Positions 25,407-33,228 of a stretch of DNA of 64,000 nucleotides are shown piece by piece. The translations under genes were made by a program, and so were the position numbers. The notes below the pieces were generated by a model. It did no database searches, was not told the origin of the DNA, and was given only the letters and a program-made list of their open reading frames with translations. Position 1 is the stretch's first letter. Each line of letters opens with the position of its first letter. Origin of the DNA: an uncultured Clostridia bacterium (lineage in GTDB: Bacteria > Bacillota > Clostridia > TANB77 > CAG-508); contig CAKOSX010000001.1 in NCBI GenBank assembly GCA_934119935.1, positions 62,001 through 126,000 on the forward strand. Direction: 5' to 3'.

Positions 25407-26657
25407 ATGGTAAGCAAAGACTTAGAAAGTAAAATTAGGGAATTAGTAAATAATGCAGAAAATGAATTAACAGAACAATTTGATAAGGCAGAAGAGATAT
25501 GCCAATACAATAGTGAAAAGGTATTGGAAGCTTTTCAGAAAAATAGAGTAACAGAAGCGGACTTTGGGAGCACAACCGGATACGGCTATGGTGACATTGG
25601 GAGAGAAAAAATAGAAAAAGTTTTTGCAGACGTTTTAAAGGCAGAAGACTGTATAGTAAGAGGACAATTTATATCTGGTACTCATGCTCTTACAGTTGCA
25701 CTATTTGCTTTTTTAAGACCAGGGGATACAATGCTTAGCATAAATGGAAAACCATATGATACATTAGACGAAGTAATTGGAATAGCGGAAAATCCAAGTT
25801 CACTAAAGTCATTTGGAGTACAATATGAGCAAATAGATTTAATAGATGATGACTTTGATTATGATCAAATAGTAAATAGATTAAAACAGTCTAAGGTAAA
25901 ATTAATAGAAATACAAAGATCAAAGGGTTATGCTTTAAGAAAGAGCATATCTTTAGAAAAAGTTGAAAGAGTTATAAAAAAGATAAGAGAAGTAGATAAC
26001 GATGTAATTATAATGATAGATAATTGTTACTGTGAATTTGTTGGAAAGAGAGAACCACTAGAAGTTGGAGCAGATGTTATAGTTGGCTCTTTAATAAAGA
26101 ATCTAGGTGGAGGAATAGCACCAAATGGAGCGTATATTGCAGGAAGAAAAGATTTGGTAGAACTTGCAGCAGAAAGACTTACAGTTCCTGGAGAAGGTAA
26201 GGGTGTTGGACCAACACTTGGAATAAACAGAAGTTTACTACAAGGCTTATTCTTAGCACCAAGCGTTGTGAAAGCCAGTGTTAAAACAGCAATATTAACA
26301 AGCAAGGTAATGGAAGAACTAGGCTATAAAGTAGAGCCAAGATATAGTGAAGAAAGAGTTGATATAGTACAAACAATTGAATTTAATGATAGAGAAAAAT
26401 TAATTAAATACTGTCAAGGAATACAAGCTGGTTCCCCAATAGACTCAGACTCTTTGCCAGAACCATGTGATACCCCAGGATACTTAGACCAAATAATAAT
26501 GGCATCTGGAAGTTTTACACAAGGTTCATCAATAGAACTTTCTTGTGATGGTCCATTAAGAGCACCATTTGTAGGTTTCCAACAAGGGGCACTTACATAT
26601 GAATATGGTAAATTAGGTTTAATAAAAGCAATTTTGGAAGTTAAAGGAGAAATATAA
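25407..26657 (+). CDS. Aluminium-resistance/methionine gamma-lyase-like PLP enzyme
   Basis: A 416-residue fold-type I PLP protein of the Met_gamma_lyase (PF06838-type) family, once named aluminium resistance protein. Typical segments are GSTTGYGYGDIGREKIEKVFADVLKAE, VRGQFISGTHALTVALF and GSLIKNLGGGIAPNGAYIAG (with the probable Schiff-base Lys), and QGSSIELSCDGPLRAPFVGFQQG at the end. The family may act on sulfur amino acids; the physiological substrate is unclear. Its stop codon overlaps the start of the next gene by one base (TAATG), so the two are translationally coupled. Confidence 0.92.
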   Translation: MVSKDLESKIRELVNNAENELTEQFDKAEEICQYNSEKVLEAFQKNRVTEADFGSTTGYGYGDIGREKIEKVFADVLKAEDCIVRGQFISGTHALTVALFAFLRPGDTMLSINGKPYDTLDEVIGIAENPSSLKSFGVQYEQIDLIDDDFDYDQIVNRLKQSKVKLIEIQRSKGYALRKSISLEKVERVIKKIREVDNDVIIMIDNCYCEFVGKREPLEVGADVIVGSLIKNLGGGIAPNGAYIAGRKDLVELAAERLTVPGEGKGVGPTLGINRSLLQGLFLAPSVVKASVKTAILTSKVMEELGYKVEPRYSEERVDIVQTIEFNDREKLIKYCQGIQAGSPIDSDSLPEPCDTPGYLDQIIMASGSFTQGSSIELSCDGPLRAPFVGFQQGALTYEYGKLGLIKAILEVKGEI

Positions 26658-27928
26658 TGAAAGTTGCGGTAATTGGTGGTGGACCCGCTGGAATGATGGC
26701 TGCCATATCTGCCAGCAAAAAAGGAAACGAAGTTTATTTAATTGAAAAAAACGGAAGGTTAGGAAAAAAACTATTAATAACAGGAAAAGGTAGATGCAAT
26801 ATAACAAGTAGCCTAGATATAAAAGATTTTATACAAAATATACCGGGAAATGGAAAGTTCTTGTACAGTGCATTCGATAACTATACTAACAATGATATAA
26901 TAAACTTTCTAAAAGAGCATGGTGTGGGAGTGAAAGAAGAAAGAGGAAATAGAATATTTCCGGTTTCAGATAAATCTATGGATGTTCTTAATGCATTTGA
27001 AAAAGAGTTGAAAAAGAAGAACGTAAAGATCAAACTTAATACAAGAGTAGTAGGAATCGATACAGAAAACGGAAGAGTAGAATCATTAACATATGAAAAT
27101 GAGAATGGTCAACTAAAAAAATTGACAGCCGATAAAATTATATTAGCGACAGGTGGAAAAACATATTCTTCTACAGGATCTACTGGAGACGGATATGAGA
27201 TAGCACAAAAACTTGGTCACACAGTCACAAAAATTAGACCATCACTTGTACCATTAACGGCAACAGGAAAGTCACTTAATATCTGTAAAGATTTACAAGG
27301 ACTAAGCCTAAAGAATGTTGGCATAAAACTAATAGACTCAACAAAAAACAAAGTAATATATGAAGATTTTGGAGAAATGTTATTCACACATTTTGGAGTA
27401 TCTGGACCAACAATTCTAAGTGCATCTGCACATCTACTTAGATATAAAAATATAGACGAGCTATTGCAAAATAACAAGATAAACCTAGTTATAGACTTTA
27501 AACCAGCGTTGCAAATTGAAAAATTAGATGCGAGAATCCAGAGAGACTTTTCCGAAGAAAAAAATAAGGAATATAAAAATAGTCTAAACAATTTATTACC
27601 ACAAAAGCTGATAAATACTATAGTAGAGCTTTCACAAATTAATCCTAATAAGCAAGTAAATGAAGTAACAAGAGAAGAAAGGATTAAACTTGCAAAATTA
27701 TTGAAAAACTTTACAATTACAATATCAGGTTTTAGACCTATAGAAGAAGGTATTGTTACTTCTGGAGGAATTAGCATAAAAGAAATAAATCCTAAAACTA
27801 TGGAATCTAAAATAGTAGAAGGCTTGTATTTTGCAGGTGAAATTATTGATGTAGATGCATATACAGGAGGATTCAATCTACAAATTGCATATTCTACAGG
27901 TTATACTGCTGGAAGTGAAGAAGCGTAA
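26657..27928 (+). CDS. BaiN/HI0933-like flavoprotein oxidoreductase
   Basis: A 423-residue NAD(P)/FAD-dependent protein. The dinucleotide motif is at the start (VAVIGGGPAGMMAAISASKKG), followed by GRLGKKLLITGKGRCNIT, the internal ATGGKTYSSTGSTGDGYEIA and the C-terminal GLYFAGEIIDVDAYTGGFNLQIAYSTGYTAG, all hallmarks of the HI0933/YhiN/BaiN family. Members are proposed to reduce ring double bonds (BaiN in bile-acid work) or have unknown roles. A specific substrate cannot be assigned. It overlaps the upstream gene by one base. Confidence 0.93.
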   Translation: MKVAVIGGGPAGMMAAISASKKGNEVYLIEKNGRLGKKLLITGKGRCNITSSLDIKDFIQNIPGNGKFLYSAFDNYTNNDIINFLKEHGVGVKEERGNRIFPVSDKSMDVLNAFEKELKKKNVKIKLNTRVVGIDTENGRVESLTYENENGQLKKLTADKIILATGGKTYSSTGSTGDGYEIAQKLGHTVTKIRPSLVPLTATGKSLNICKDLQGLSLKNVGIKLIDSTKNKVIYEDFGEMLFTHFGVSGPTILSASAHLLRYKNIDELLQNNKINLVIDFKPALQIEKLDARIQRDFSEEKNKEYKNSLNNLLPQKLINTIVELSQINPNKQVNEVTREERIKLAKLLKNFTITISGFRPIEEGIVTSGGISIKEINPKTMESKIVEGLYFAGEIIDVDAYTGGFNLQIAYSTGYTAGSEEA

Positions 27929-27949
27929 AATAATTGGAAGGAATATGTT

Positions 27950-28606
27950 ATGGATAAAAAAATAGAATTTTATACAATACGAGATAGTTCAACTGCAGAA
28001 ATTATAGAGAAAAAATCACGCTTTATAGCAAATGCGTACCATGTTGATAGTAGAGAAGAGGCAGAAAATAAAATAAATGAACTAAAGAAAAAATACTTTG
28101 ATGCAAAACATAATTGTTTTGCATTTAGTATTATAGATGAGAATGACAATCTATTGGAAAAAAGTAGTGATGACGGAGAGCCATCTGGAACGGCAGGAGC
28201 ACCGATATTAAATGTAATAAGGAAAAATAATTTACACAATATTTTAATAGTAGTAACAAGATACTTTGGAGGAATACTCCTAGGAACAGGTGGATTAACA
28301 AGAGTGTATTCATCTTCCACAGAAATGTGCATTCAAAACAGCAAACTAATAGGCCAAGCCAAAGGATCTTGTGTAGAGGTAGAAATAAGTTACTCCGATA
28401 ATGAAAAATTCAAATACTATTGTGAAAAGAATAATATAAAAATAGTAGATTCACAATATTCAGAAAGTATACTCTATAAAATAGAGATAAATGATGAAGA
28501 ATACCAAGAATTAATTACAAAAAATTCAGCAGATAATAAGAAAATAACGTTCAATATAAAATCTTATAAGAGATTATGTCGAAAATTCGTCGAAAAAGCG
28601 ATTTAA
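27950..28606 (+). CDS. YigZ/IMPACT family protein
   Basis: A 218-residue protein. The N-terminal UPF0029/IMPACT domain carries the signature DGEPSGTAGAPILNVI (about residues 74-90) and TRYFGGILLGTGGLTRVYSS, followed by a ferredoxin-like DUF1949 domain. Bacterial members are cytoplasmic and may bind nucleic acid or inhibit eIF2-like kinases in eukaryotes; the bacterial role is unclear. It is the last gene of the operon that begins at 25407. The SD GGAAGGA precedes ATG. Confidence 0.92.
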   Translation: MDKKIEFYTIRDSSTAEIIEKKSRFIANAYHVDSREEAENKINELKKKYFDAKHNCFAFSIIDENDNLLEKSSDDGEPSGTAGAPILNVIRKNNLHNILIVVTRYFGGILLGTGGLTRVYSSSTEMCIQNSKLIGQAKGSCVEVEISYSDNEKFKYYCEKNNIKIVDSQYSESILYKIEINDEEYQELITKNSADNKKITFNIKSYKRLCRKFVEKAI

Positions 28607-28642
28607 TGTATGGCAAAAAATGGTAAAAATATCTTTAAAGTA

Positions 28643-28671
28643 TTGCAAAATGCAAAATATGCGTATATAAT
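28643..28671 (+). promoter_or_regulatory. Promoter of spo0A
   Basis: -35 TTGCAA (28643-28648), a 17-bp spacer and -10 TATAAT (28666-28671), about 50 bp before the start codon. Confidence 0.75.
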
Positions 28672-28723
28672 ACACATTGTAAAAAATTTACAGCGTATTA
28701 TTTAGAATAGGGGGAACGAAAGA

Positions 28724-29542
28724 GTGAAAGATAAAATAACAGTTTTAATTTCGGACGACAATAATGAATTTGCAACAACTTTAGCAAACTACCTTGAAAG
28801 GGACGAGGCAATGCAAATAGTTGGAATGGCTAAAGATGGAGAAGAAGCTTTAAACATAATTTCTTCAATAAAACCCGATGTTGTACTTCTTGATGTTATA
28901 ATGCCACATTTGGATGGACTAGGAGTACTTGAAAAATTGAACTCAATGAAATTAGAGAAAATGCCAATATGCATAATGCTTTCGGCTGTTGGACAGGATA
29001 AAATAACTCAAAAAGCCATAGCATTAGGTGCACAATATTATGTGGTAAAACCATTTGACATAGAGGTGTTAATAAAAAGAATAAAAGAATTGAAATACTA
29101 TCAACCATCAAGCAATAAGAATAGTTTCATTTTAAAAGAGACAAAAACGCAATACATAGACATACCTCAAAGTGAAAAGAAAAATGAAGACAGTTTGGAA
29201 GCACTAGTTACAAATGTAATACACGAAGTTGGCGTTCCAGCACACATAAAAGGATATCAATATTTAAGAGAAGCAATAATGATGGTTGTAAATGATATTG
29301 ATATTATAAACCAAATAACAAAGCAACTATATCCAGAAATAGCACAAAAATACCACACTACACCAAGCCGTGTAGAGCGTGCGATTCGTCATGCCATAGA
29401 AGTTGCATGGGGAAGAGGAGAACCAGCAATGGTAGAGAATATATTTGGCTATACCGTATCTGCAAGTAAAGGAAAGCCAACAAACAGCGAGTTTATTGCA
29501 ATGATAGCTGACAAGCTAAGGCTAGAAATAAAGACTGCATAA
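28724..29542 (+). CDS. spo0A: Master sporulation response regulator Spo0A
   Basis: A 272-residue protein starting at GTG 28724 after GGGGG. The receiver domain has the acidic residues D11/D12 and phospho-acceptor Asp57 (VVLLDVIMPHLDG). The C-terminal Spo0A effector domain is diagnostic: VIHEVGVPAHIKGYQYLREAI, then YHTTPSRVERAIRHAIEVAWGRG. Phosphorylated Spo0A binds 0A boxes (TGTCGAA) and starts sporulation. It sits here without spoIVB, which usually precedes it in Bacillus and Clostridium. A hairpin terminator follows. Confidence 0.97.
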   Translation: MKDKITVLISDDNNEFATTLANYLERDEAMQIVGMAKDGEEALNIISSIKPDVVLLDVIMPHLDGLGVLEKLNSMKLEKMPICIMLSAVGQDKITQKAIALGAQYYVVKPFDIEVLIKRIKELKYYQPSSNKNSFILKETKTQYIDIPQSEKKNEDSLEALVTNVIHEVGVPAHIKGYQYLREAIMMVVNDIDIINQITKQLYPEIAQKYHTTPSRVERAIRHAIEVAWGRGEPAMVENIFGYTVSASKGKPTNSEFIAMIADKLRLEIKTA

Positions 29543-29549
29543 ACATAAA

Positions 29550-29588
29550 AAATACCACATTCGCTTTTTTAGCAATGCGGTATTTTTT
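29550..29588. terminator. Hairpin after spo0A
   Basis: AAATACCACATT / AATGCGGTATTT followed by TTT. There is one A-C mismatch in plus-strand RNA but a G-U pair in minus-strand RNA, so it may work better for leftward transcripts. Confidence 0.6.
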
Positions 29589-29676
29589 ACTATATTTACT
29601 TTTATTCGCTTTAATTGTCGAAACTATCATAGCAATTGCCTTAATTATAACTTTGGTTATTATTTTGAGCAAATAA
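29575..29676 (+). CDS. Candidate 33-residue hydrophobic peptide
   Basis: ATG 29575 to TAA 29676 encodes a very hydrophobic peptide (MRYFLLYLLLFALIVETIIA, then IALIITLVIILSK). It lies between two related hairpins (29550-29588 and 29679-29716). The start codon is inside the first hairpin and no SD is visible. A strong leftward promoter at 29771-29799 would make a short RNA whose terminator hairpin is complementary to the 3' end of a plus transcript. This resembles type I toxin-antitoxin layouts, but it could be chance. Confidence 0.3.
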   Translation: MRYFLLYLLLFALIVETIIAIALIITLVIILSK

Positions 29677-29678
29677 TA

Positions 29679-29716
29679 AAACACCACATTATGCTTAGCA
29701 GAGCAATGTGGTGTTT
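29679..29716. terminator. Hairpin, probable terminator of a short leftward RNA
   Basis: AAACACCACATT / AATGTGGTGTTT, perfect 12-bp stem. On the minus strand it is followed by TATTATTTG. It is related to the hairpin at 29550. Confidence 0.6.
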
Positions 29717-29764
29717 ACTGTATTATATATGGTAGCACACATTTCTGTGGTTTCTCCATTTCCT
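29717..29764 (-). ncRNA. Short leftward transcript between spo0A and spoIIID (candidate small RNA, 5' part)
   Basis: The consensus promoter at 29771-29799 should start RNA near 29764, and the hairpin at 29679-29716 should end it, giving an RNA of roughly 90 nt. It includes a minimal ORF (MEKPQKCVLPYIIQ) with a badly spaced SD. No RNA family is recognised. Confidence 0.35.
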
Positions 29765-29770
29765 ATAATT

Positions 29771-29799
29771 ATTATACAGTCATTTATATAAATTGTCAA
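29771..29799 (-). promoter_or_regulatory. Strong consensus promoter directed leftward
   Basis: On the minus strand: TTGACA (29799-29794), a 17-bp spacer and TATAAT (29776-29771). No annotated protein gene lies downstream before the hairpins. Confidence 0.8.
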
Positions 29800-29864
29800 T
29801 GTAAAATTGGGGAAAATGCACAAACTTATGTAAATATTATATGATGCTATTAGGAGGTGCAAGT

Positions 29865-30137
29865 TTACATTGCTTCCTTTTTTATGTGTTCGTTATAGTA
29901 TTTTAATTTTGTTGCCTGACCTCCACGAATGTGACGTTCTGCCTTATTTTCATCCAAAATTATTCTGACCTCTGAAGCTAGGGCAGGGTTTATTTTTAAT
30001 AACCTTTCGCTAACATCTTTATGTACCGTAGATTTAGATATGCCATATTTCTTAGCGGTACCTCTAACTGTATCTTTTGAATCTATAATATAATGAGCTA
30101 AAGTAATTGCTCTTTCTTCAATTGAAAAACCTATCAT
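29865..30137 (-). CDS. spoIIID: Sporulation transcription factor SpoIIID
   Basis: A 90-residue product if started at 30137 (MIGFSIEERAITLAHYII), where GGGGG lies 8 nt upstream. The helix-turn-helix region TVRGTAKKYGISKSTVHKDVSERL and the C-terminal basic extension (NKAERHIRGGQATKLKYY) are diagnostic. In Bacillus it tunes sigma-E and sigma-K mother-cell genes. It is monocistronic here, between spo0A and yabG but on the other strand. Confidence 0.95.
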   Translation of the reverse strand: MIGFSIEERAITLAHYIIDSKDTVRGTAKKYGISKSTVHKDVSERLLKINPALASEVRIILDENKAERHIRGGQATKLKYYNEHIKKEAM

Positions 30138-30216
30138 TAGGACAACCCCCATTGAATCTTTTTGTTTAATACTATTCCAGCTTGTTGAATAATAGAACAA
30201 TAAATTTGCCCATTTG

Positions 30217-30280
30217 GAACGTCAGCTAGGAGTTATGACCAAGAGCGACGTGACAAAGGACTGAAAATAGATTTATATTT
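30217..30280 (+). repeat. Family A repeat, truncated copy 5
   Basis: Carries only the 3' half of the core (GCTAGGAGTTATGACCAAGA, then GCGACGTGACAAAGG) and the tail CTGAAAATAGATT shared with the next copy. Confidence 0.6.
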
Positions 30281-30380
30281 GGCAATAACAATTTATTTTT
30301 TTAACAAGACCGGAAACTCGCCTTTGAGGGGTCCGCTAGGAGTTATGATCAAGAGCGACGTGACAAAGGGTTGAAAATAG
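30281..30380 (+). repeat. Family A repeat, copy 6 (no matching right stem)
   Basis: Left arm GGCAATAACAATTTATTTTT and the core (GACCGGAAACTCGCCTTTGA, then GGGGTCCGCTAGGAGTTATG), ending in the tail GTTGAAAATAGATT instead of a complementary arm. Confidence 0.65.
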
Positions 30381-30384
30381 ATTG

Positions 30385-30498
30385 GCAATAACAATTTGTA
30401 TTTTTAAAACGAGACCGGAAACTCGCCTTTGAGGGGTCCGCTAGGAGCCCCGACCAAGAGTGACGTGTCGAGGCTTTAAAAATACAAATTGTTATTGC
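30385..30498 (+). repeat. Family A repeat, copy 7 (complete)
   Basis: A perfect 22-bp inverted repeat (30385-30406 and 30477-30498) around the core (ACTCGCCTTTGAGGGGTCCG, then CTAGGAGCCCCGACCAAGAG, then TGACGT). Together with copies 5 and 6 it fills most of the gap between spoIIID and yabG. Confidence 0.75.
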
Positions 30499-30587
30499 TC
30501 ATAAATGATATTAAAAAAAGGACATCCAAAATGGGCAAAAGACAACATTTTACATAATTCAACATATAATTAAATAGGTGAAGAATT

Positions 30588-31397
30588 ATGAAGTTTAGAA
30601 AAGGTGATATTGTAGGCAGATTATCATATAACAAAGATATTGTGTTTACAGTAAGTAATATAATAAAATGCAAAGAACAGGATATAGCTATTTTGAAAGG
30701 GCTATTTACAAGAATTGAGGCGGATAGCCCTCTGGATGATTTGGAATTGATTGAAAATGATAGAATAATTAATTTGCTTGATAAGTTTGAAAAAGAGATA
30801 GGAAAAAGTAAGAAGAATATTATAAATACTCAAAGTAATATGTTCAAAAGATATTATCAGAATTATGGAAGGATTCTACATTTGGATGGAGATAGAAAGT
30901 ACAGCGAAAAATCGCAAAGAGTTTATAAGAGTATGGGACTAAATGTAATTGTAAAGAATATTCCTGAAAGCAAACAACCACAGATGATTTGGGGATTACT
31001 TGGAAAGTATAATCCAGATATTTTGGTTGTAACAGGACATGATGGAATGATTAAGAAAGGTTACAATTTTAATGATATATACAATTATAGAAATTCTAAG
31101 TATTTTGTGGAAACTGTTATAAGAGCTAGAATGTGGGAGCAAGGAGCTAATAGAATTGCTATTTTTGCTGGTGCCTGTCAGAGTTATTATGAGGCGATAA
31201 TGGAAGCGGGAGCTAATTTTGCGTCGTCTCCTGCCAGAATTTTAATAGATTTTAAAGATCCTTTAATAGTTGCGGAAAAAATTGCTAAGACTGATTCGAA
31301 TAGATATTTAACAATAAATGATATAAAAAATGAACTAAGAGATGGTGAAAATGGTGTAAGTGGAATAGGTGCGCAAGGTAAAAAGTTTTTGCAATAA
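30588..31397 (+). CDS. yabG: Sporulation-specific protease YabG
   Basis: A 269-residue protein with family-typical segments: KGDIVGRLSYNKDIVFTVSN at the start, GRILHLDGDRKYSEKSQRVYKSMGLN, PDILVVTGHDGM, and the probable catalytic part VIRARMWEQGANRIAIFAGACQSYYEAIMEAGANFASSP. YabG processes spore coat proteins in the mother cell. No signal peptide is present, as expected. The SD TAGGTGAAG precedes ATG. It stands directly upstream of the large surface locus but is probably a separate unit. Confidence 0.95.
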   Translation: MKFRKGDIVGRLSYNKDIVFTVSNIIKCKEQDIAILKGLFTRIEADSPLDDLELIENDRIINLLDKFEKEIGKSKKNIINTQSNMFKRYYQNYGRILHLDGDRKYSEKSQRVYKSMGLNVIVKNIPESKQPQMIWGLLGKYNPDILVVTGHDGMIKKGYNFNDIYNYRNSKYFVETVIRARMWEQGANRIAIFAGACQSYYEAIMEAGANFASSPARILIDFKDPLIVAEKIAKTDSNRYLTINDIKNELRDGENGVSGIGAQGKKFLQ

Positions 31398-31489
31398 TTG
31401 ACAATAATTACAGATGAAAAAATGAAAATTACTTAAAGATTGTAAGAAAAATTTAATCTTAAAATTAATATAAAAATAATAGACATTTA

Positions 31490-31523
31490 CCTCCTGTTGT
31501 GATAAGATAATCACAATGGGAGG
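31490..31523 (+). promoter_or_regulatory. Hairpin that hides the Shine-Dalgarno of the surface operon
   Basis: CCTCCTGTTGTGAT (31490-31503) pairs over all 14 positions (two G-U) with ATCACAATGGGAGG (31510-31523), which contains the GGAGG of the next start codon. The loop is AAGATA. No U-run follows, so it is not a terminator. It would block ribosome entry unless opened by a protein, RNA or temperature. Confidence 0.65.
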
Positions 31524-31528
31524 ATTAT

Positions 31529-31657
31529 ATGTTAATGGAATTTAACCAAACAGAGACTAAAGAATTAATGGAATTATACAATAAAATACAAGCATTCGAA
31601 AAATTTTTAGAAAAAGAGGAACAGGATGCTAAAAAATTAGGAGAATCAAATGAATAA
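31529..31657 (+). CDS. Small charged protein (42 aa), first gene of the surface operon
   Basis: ATG 31529 lies 5 nt after GGAGG, and the ORF ends at TAA 31657, overlapping the next start (31650) by 8 nt, which implies translational coupling. The product (MLMEFNQTETKELMELYNKI, then QAFEKFLEKEEQDAKKLGES) is predicted to be one amphipathic, acidic helix or short coiled coil. It has no signal peptide and no recognised family. Because its SD is in a strong hairpin, it may act as the regulatory entry point for the following gene. Confidence 0.65.
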   Translation: MLMEFNQTETKELMELYNKIQAFEKFLEKEEQDAKKLGESNE

Positions 31658-33206
31658 AATATTAGAGAAAATTGAGACTGATAAAGAAGTTTTGTCTACT
31701 ATGCCAAGAAACAATAAGAAGAATATTGCTAAATATATTCAATCGATACAAGAATTACAGGAAGAATATAAGAATGTAAGTTCAGAAATTTATGATGAGT
31801 TAAATAAAAGATATAAGAAAATTCTTGCTGTTAAGACTAAAAAAGATATTGAAGAAGAAAAAGTAGAGACTGAGGAAATAAGCAATTTATTAGATGTAAT
31901 TGGTACTGTAAAGACACCATATGAAAAAATGGGACTTGATAAAAGAATATATAAGCTCGGCAGATTTTATAAAGAGAACCTAGAAAGTATTAATGAAGAA
32001 ATCTTTGAATGTATAAATAAGTTCAAAGAAGTTGGAGTAAATTTATCTGCAGATGATTTCGAGTATAGCATATATGTTAATGAATATATGCAAACTTTCT
32101 TCAAAGAGATTAATGATATAAATTCTGAGGTTGTAAAGAATAAATTTGAAGAAATTTATTGGAAGTGTCCAGATTTAATAATTCATATTGAACTTAATCT
32201 AAGATATATTTATATGAAGAATCAGAAAGATATTTATAAGTATTATGAGAATAGGAAAATAGAACTTTTAAAAACGTTAAATATTGAAGCTGATAAAGTA
32301 GAGGAAAAGTTTTTTGATTTACAAAGAAAGTATGATGAAGATATTAATAGTGATAAGTATTTGCTAATTCAATCTTTTTTAGACGGAACATTAGATTATA
32401 AAGATTACGAAGATAAAAAGATTATGGACGAATATTTAAAGTTAGTTCCTCAAATGTTGATGGAAAATGGATCAAAGAGAGCAATTAGAGAGATAACACA
32501 GAATTCAATAAAGTTTTTAAATAGCCTATATGAATATAAAAGTTATCTAAAGTTTCAGTACATTTTCGATGATATAAAGACAAAATATCAAGAAAAAGAG
32601 CAGCATAAAAATTCGTACAATGAAACGAAAAAAGAAATAAGCATAAAAGAAAAAAAGCTAGATAAATTAAACAAAAAGATGAATGGAAAAGGATTATTTA
32701 ATAAAAAGAACAAAAAAGAGCAACAAACTGCAGAATATAATGCATTAATATTGGAGATTAAAAACCTATACAAAAAGCTGGATAATGATGAAATATATGT
32801 GAAGATTATAGACAATTTAACAGATAGTTCAACAATATATAATGTACTAAAGTTTGCAAGCCAATTTAGCACATATGTAACAGAATGCAGTATAAAACAT
32901 AATCCATCAATTACACAGGAGGAGATTGAGCAGAATATACTGGAATTACAAGAGTTTTTAAATAATCCATACAACATTATTATAAAAAACATTACAATAC
33001 TAGAAGAAAAAAATATATCAATTATTATTTCAGATAGGTATAAATTATTGAATTTTACTATTGAAAAAGAGGACATAAATCCTGATAATTTAGATAATCT
33101 GATAGATATATTAAGAAAAATAAAAAATTATTATTATATACAGAAAAGCGGAATAAACCAAGATGATATGGCGTTTATTTGTGAATTTAAGAAGATAGCA
33201 AATTAA
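31650..33206 (+). CDS. Cytoplasmic coiled-coil protein of unknown function
   Basis: A 518-residue protein, highly charged (Lys/Glu-rich), without signal peptide or membrane segment. Long helical stretches with heptad character are at about residues 5-80 and 300-370 (including a basic loop KKMNGKGLFNKKNKKEQQT), between helical domains rich in Tyr and Ile. No nucleotide-binding motif is seen. It overlaps the small upstream ORF and precedes the 3093-residue secreted protein by 22 nt, so it is probably co-expressed and may be an adaptor or chaperone for surface assembly (inference). I recognise no family. Confidence 0.75.
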   Translation: MNKILEKIETDKEVLSTMPRNNKKNIAKYIQSIQELQEEYKNVSSEIYDELNKRYKKILAVKTKKDIEEEKVETEEISNLLDVIGTVKTPYEKMGLDKRIYKLGRFYKENLESINEEIFECINKFKEVGVNLSADDFEYSIYVNEYMQTFFKEINDINSEVVKNKFEEIYWKCPDLIIHIELNLRYIYMKNQKDIYKYYENRKIELLKTLNIEADKVEEKFFDLQRKYDEDINSDKYLLIQSFLDGTLDYKDYEDKKIMDEYLKLVPQMLMENGSKRAIREITQNSIKFLNSLYEYKSYLKFQYIFDDIKTKYQEKEQHKNSYNETKKEISIKEKKLDKLNKKMNGKGLFNKKNKKEQQTAEYNALILEIKNLYKKLDNDEIYVKIIDNLTDSSTIYNVLKFASQFSTYVTECSIKHNPSITQEEIEQNILELQEFLNNPYNIIIKNITILEEKNISIIISDRYKLLNFTIEKEDINPDNLDNLIDILRKIKNYYYIQKSGINQDDMAFICEFKKIAN

Positions 33207-33228
33207 AATATATGGAGTAGACATATAA

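Noticed and set aside
29493..29687. Minus-strand ORF of 64 residues between spo0A and spoIIID
   Set aside because: Its start lies inside a terminator hairpin and its end overlaps spo0A. A T-rich hairpin interrupts it.
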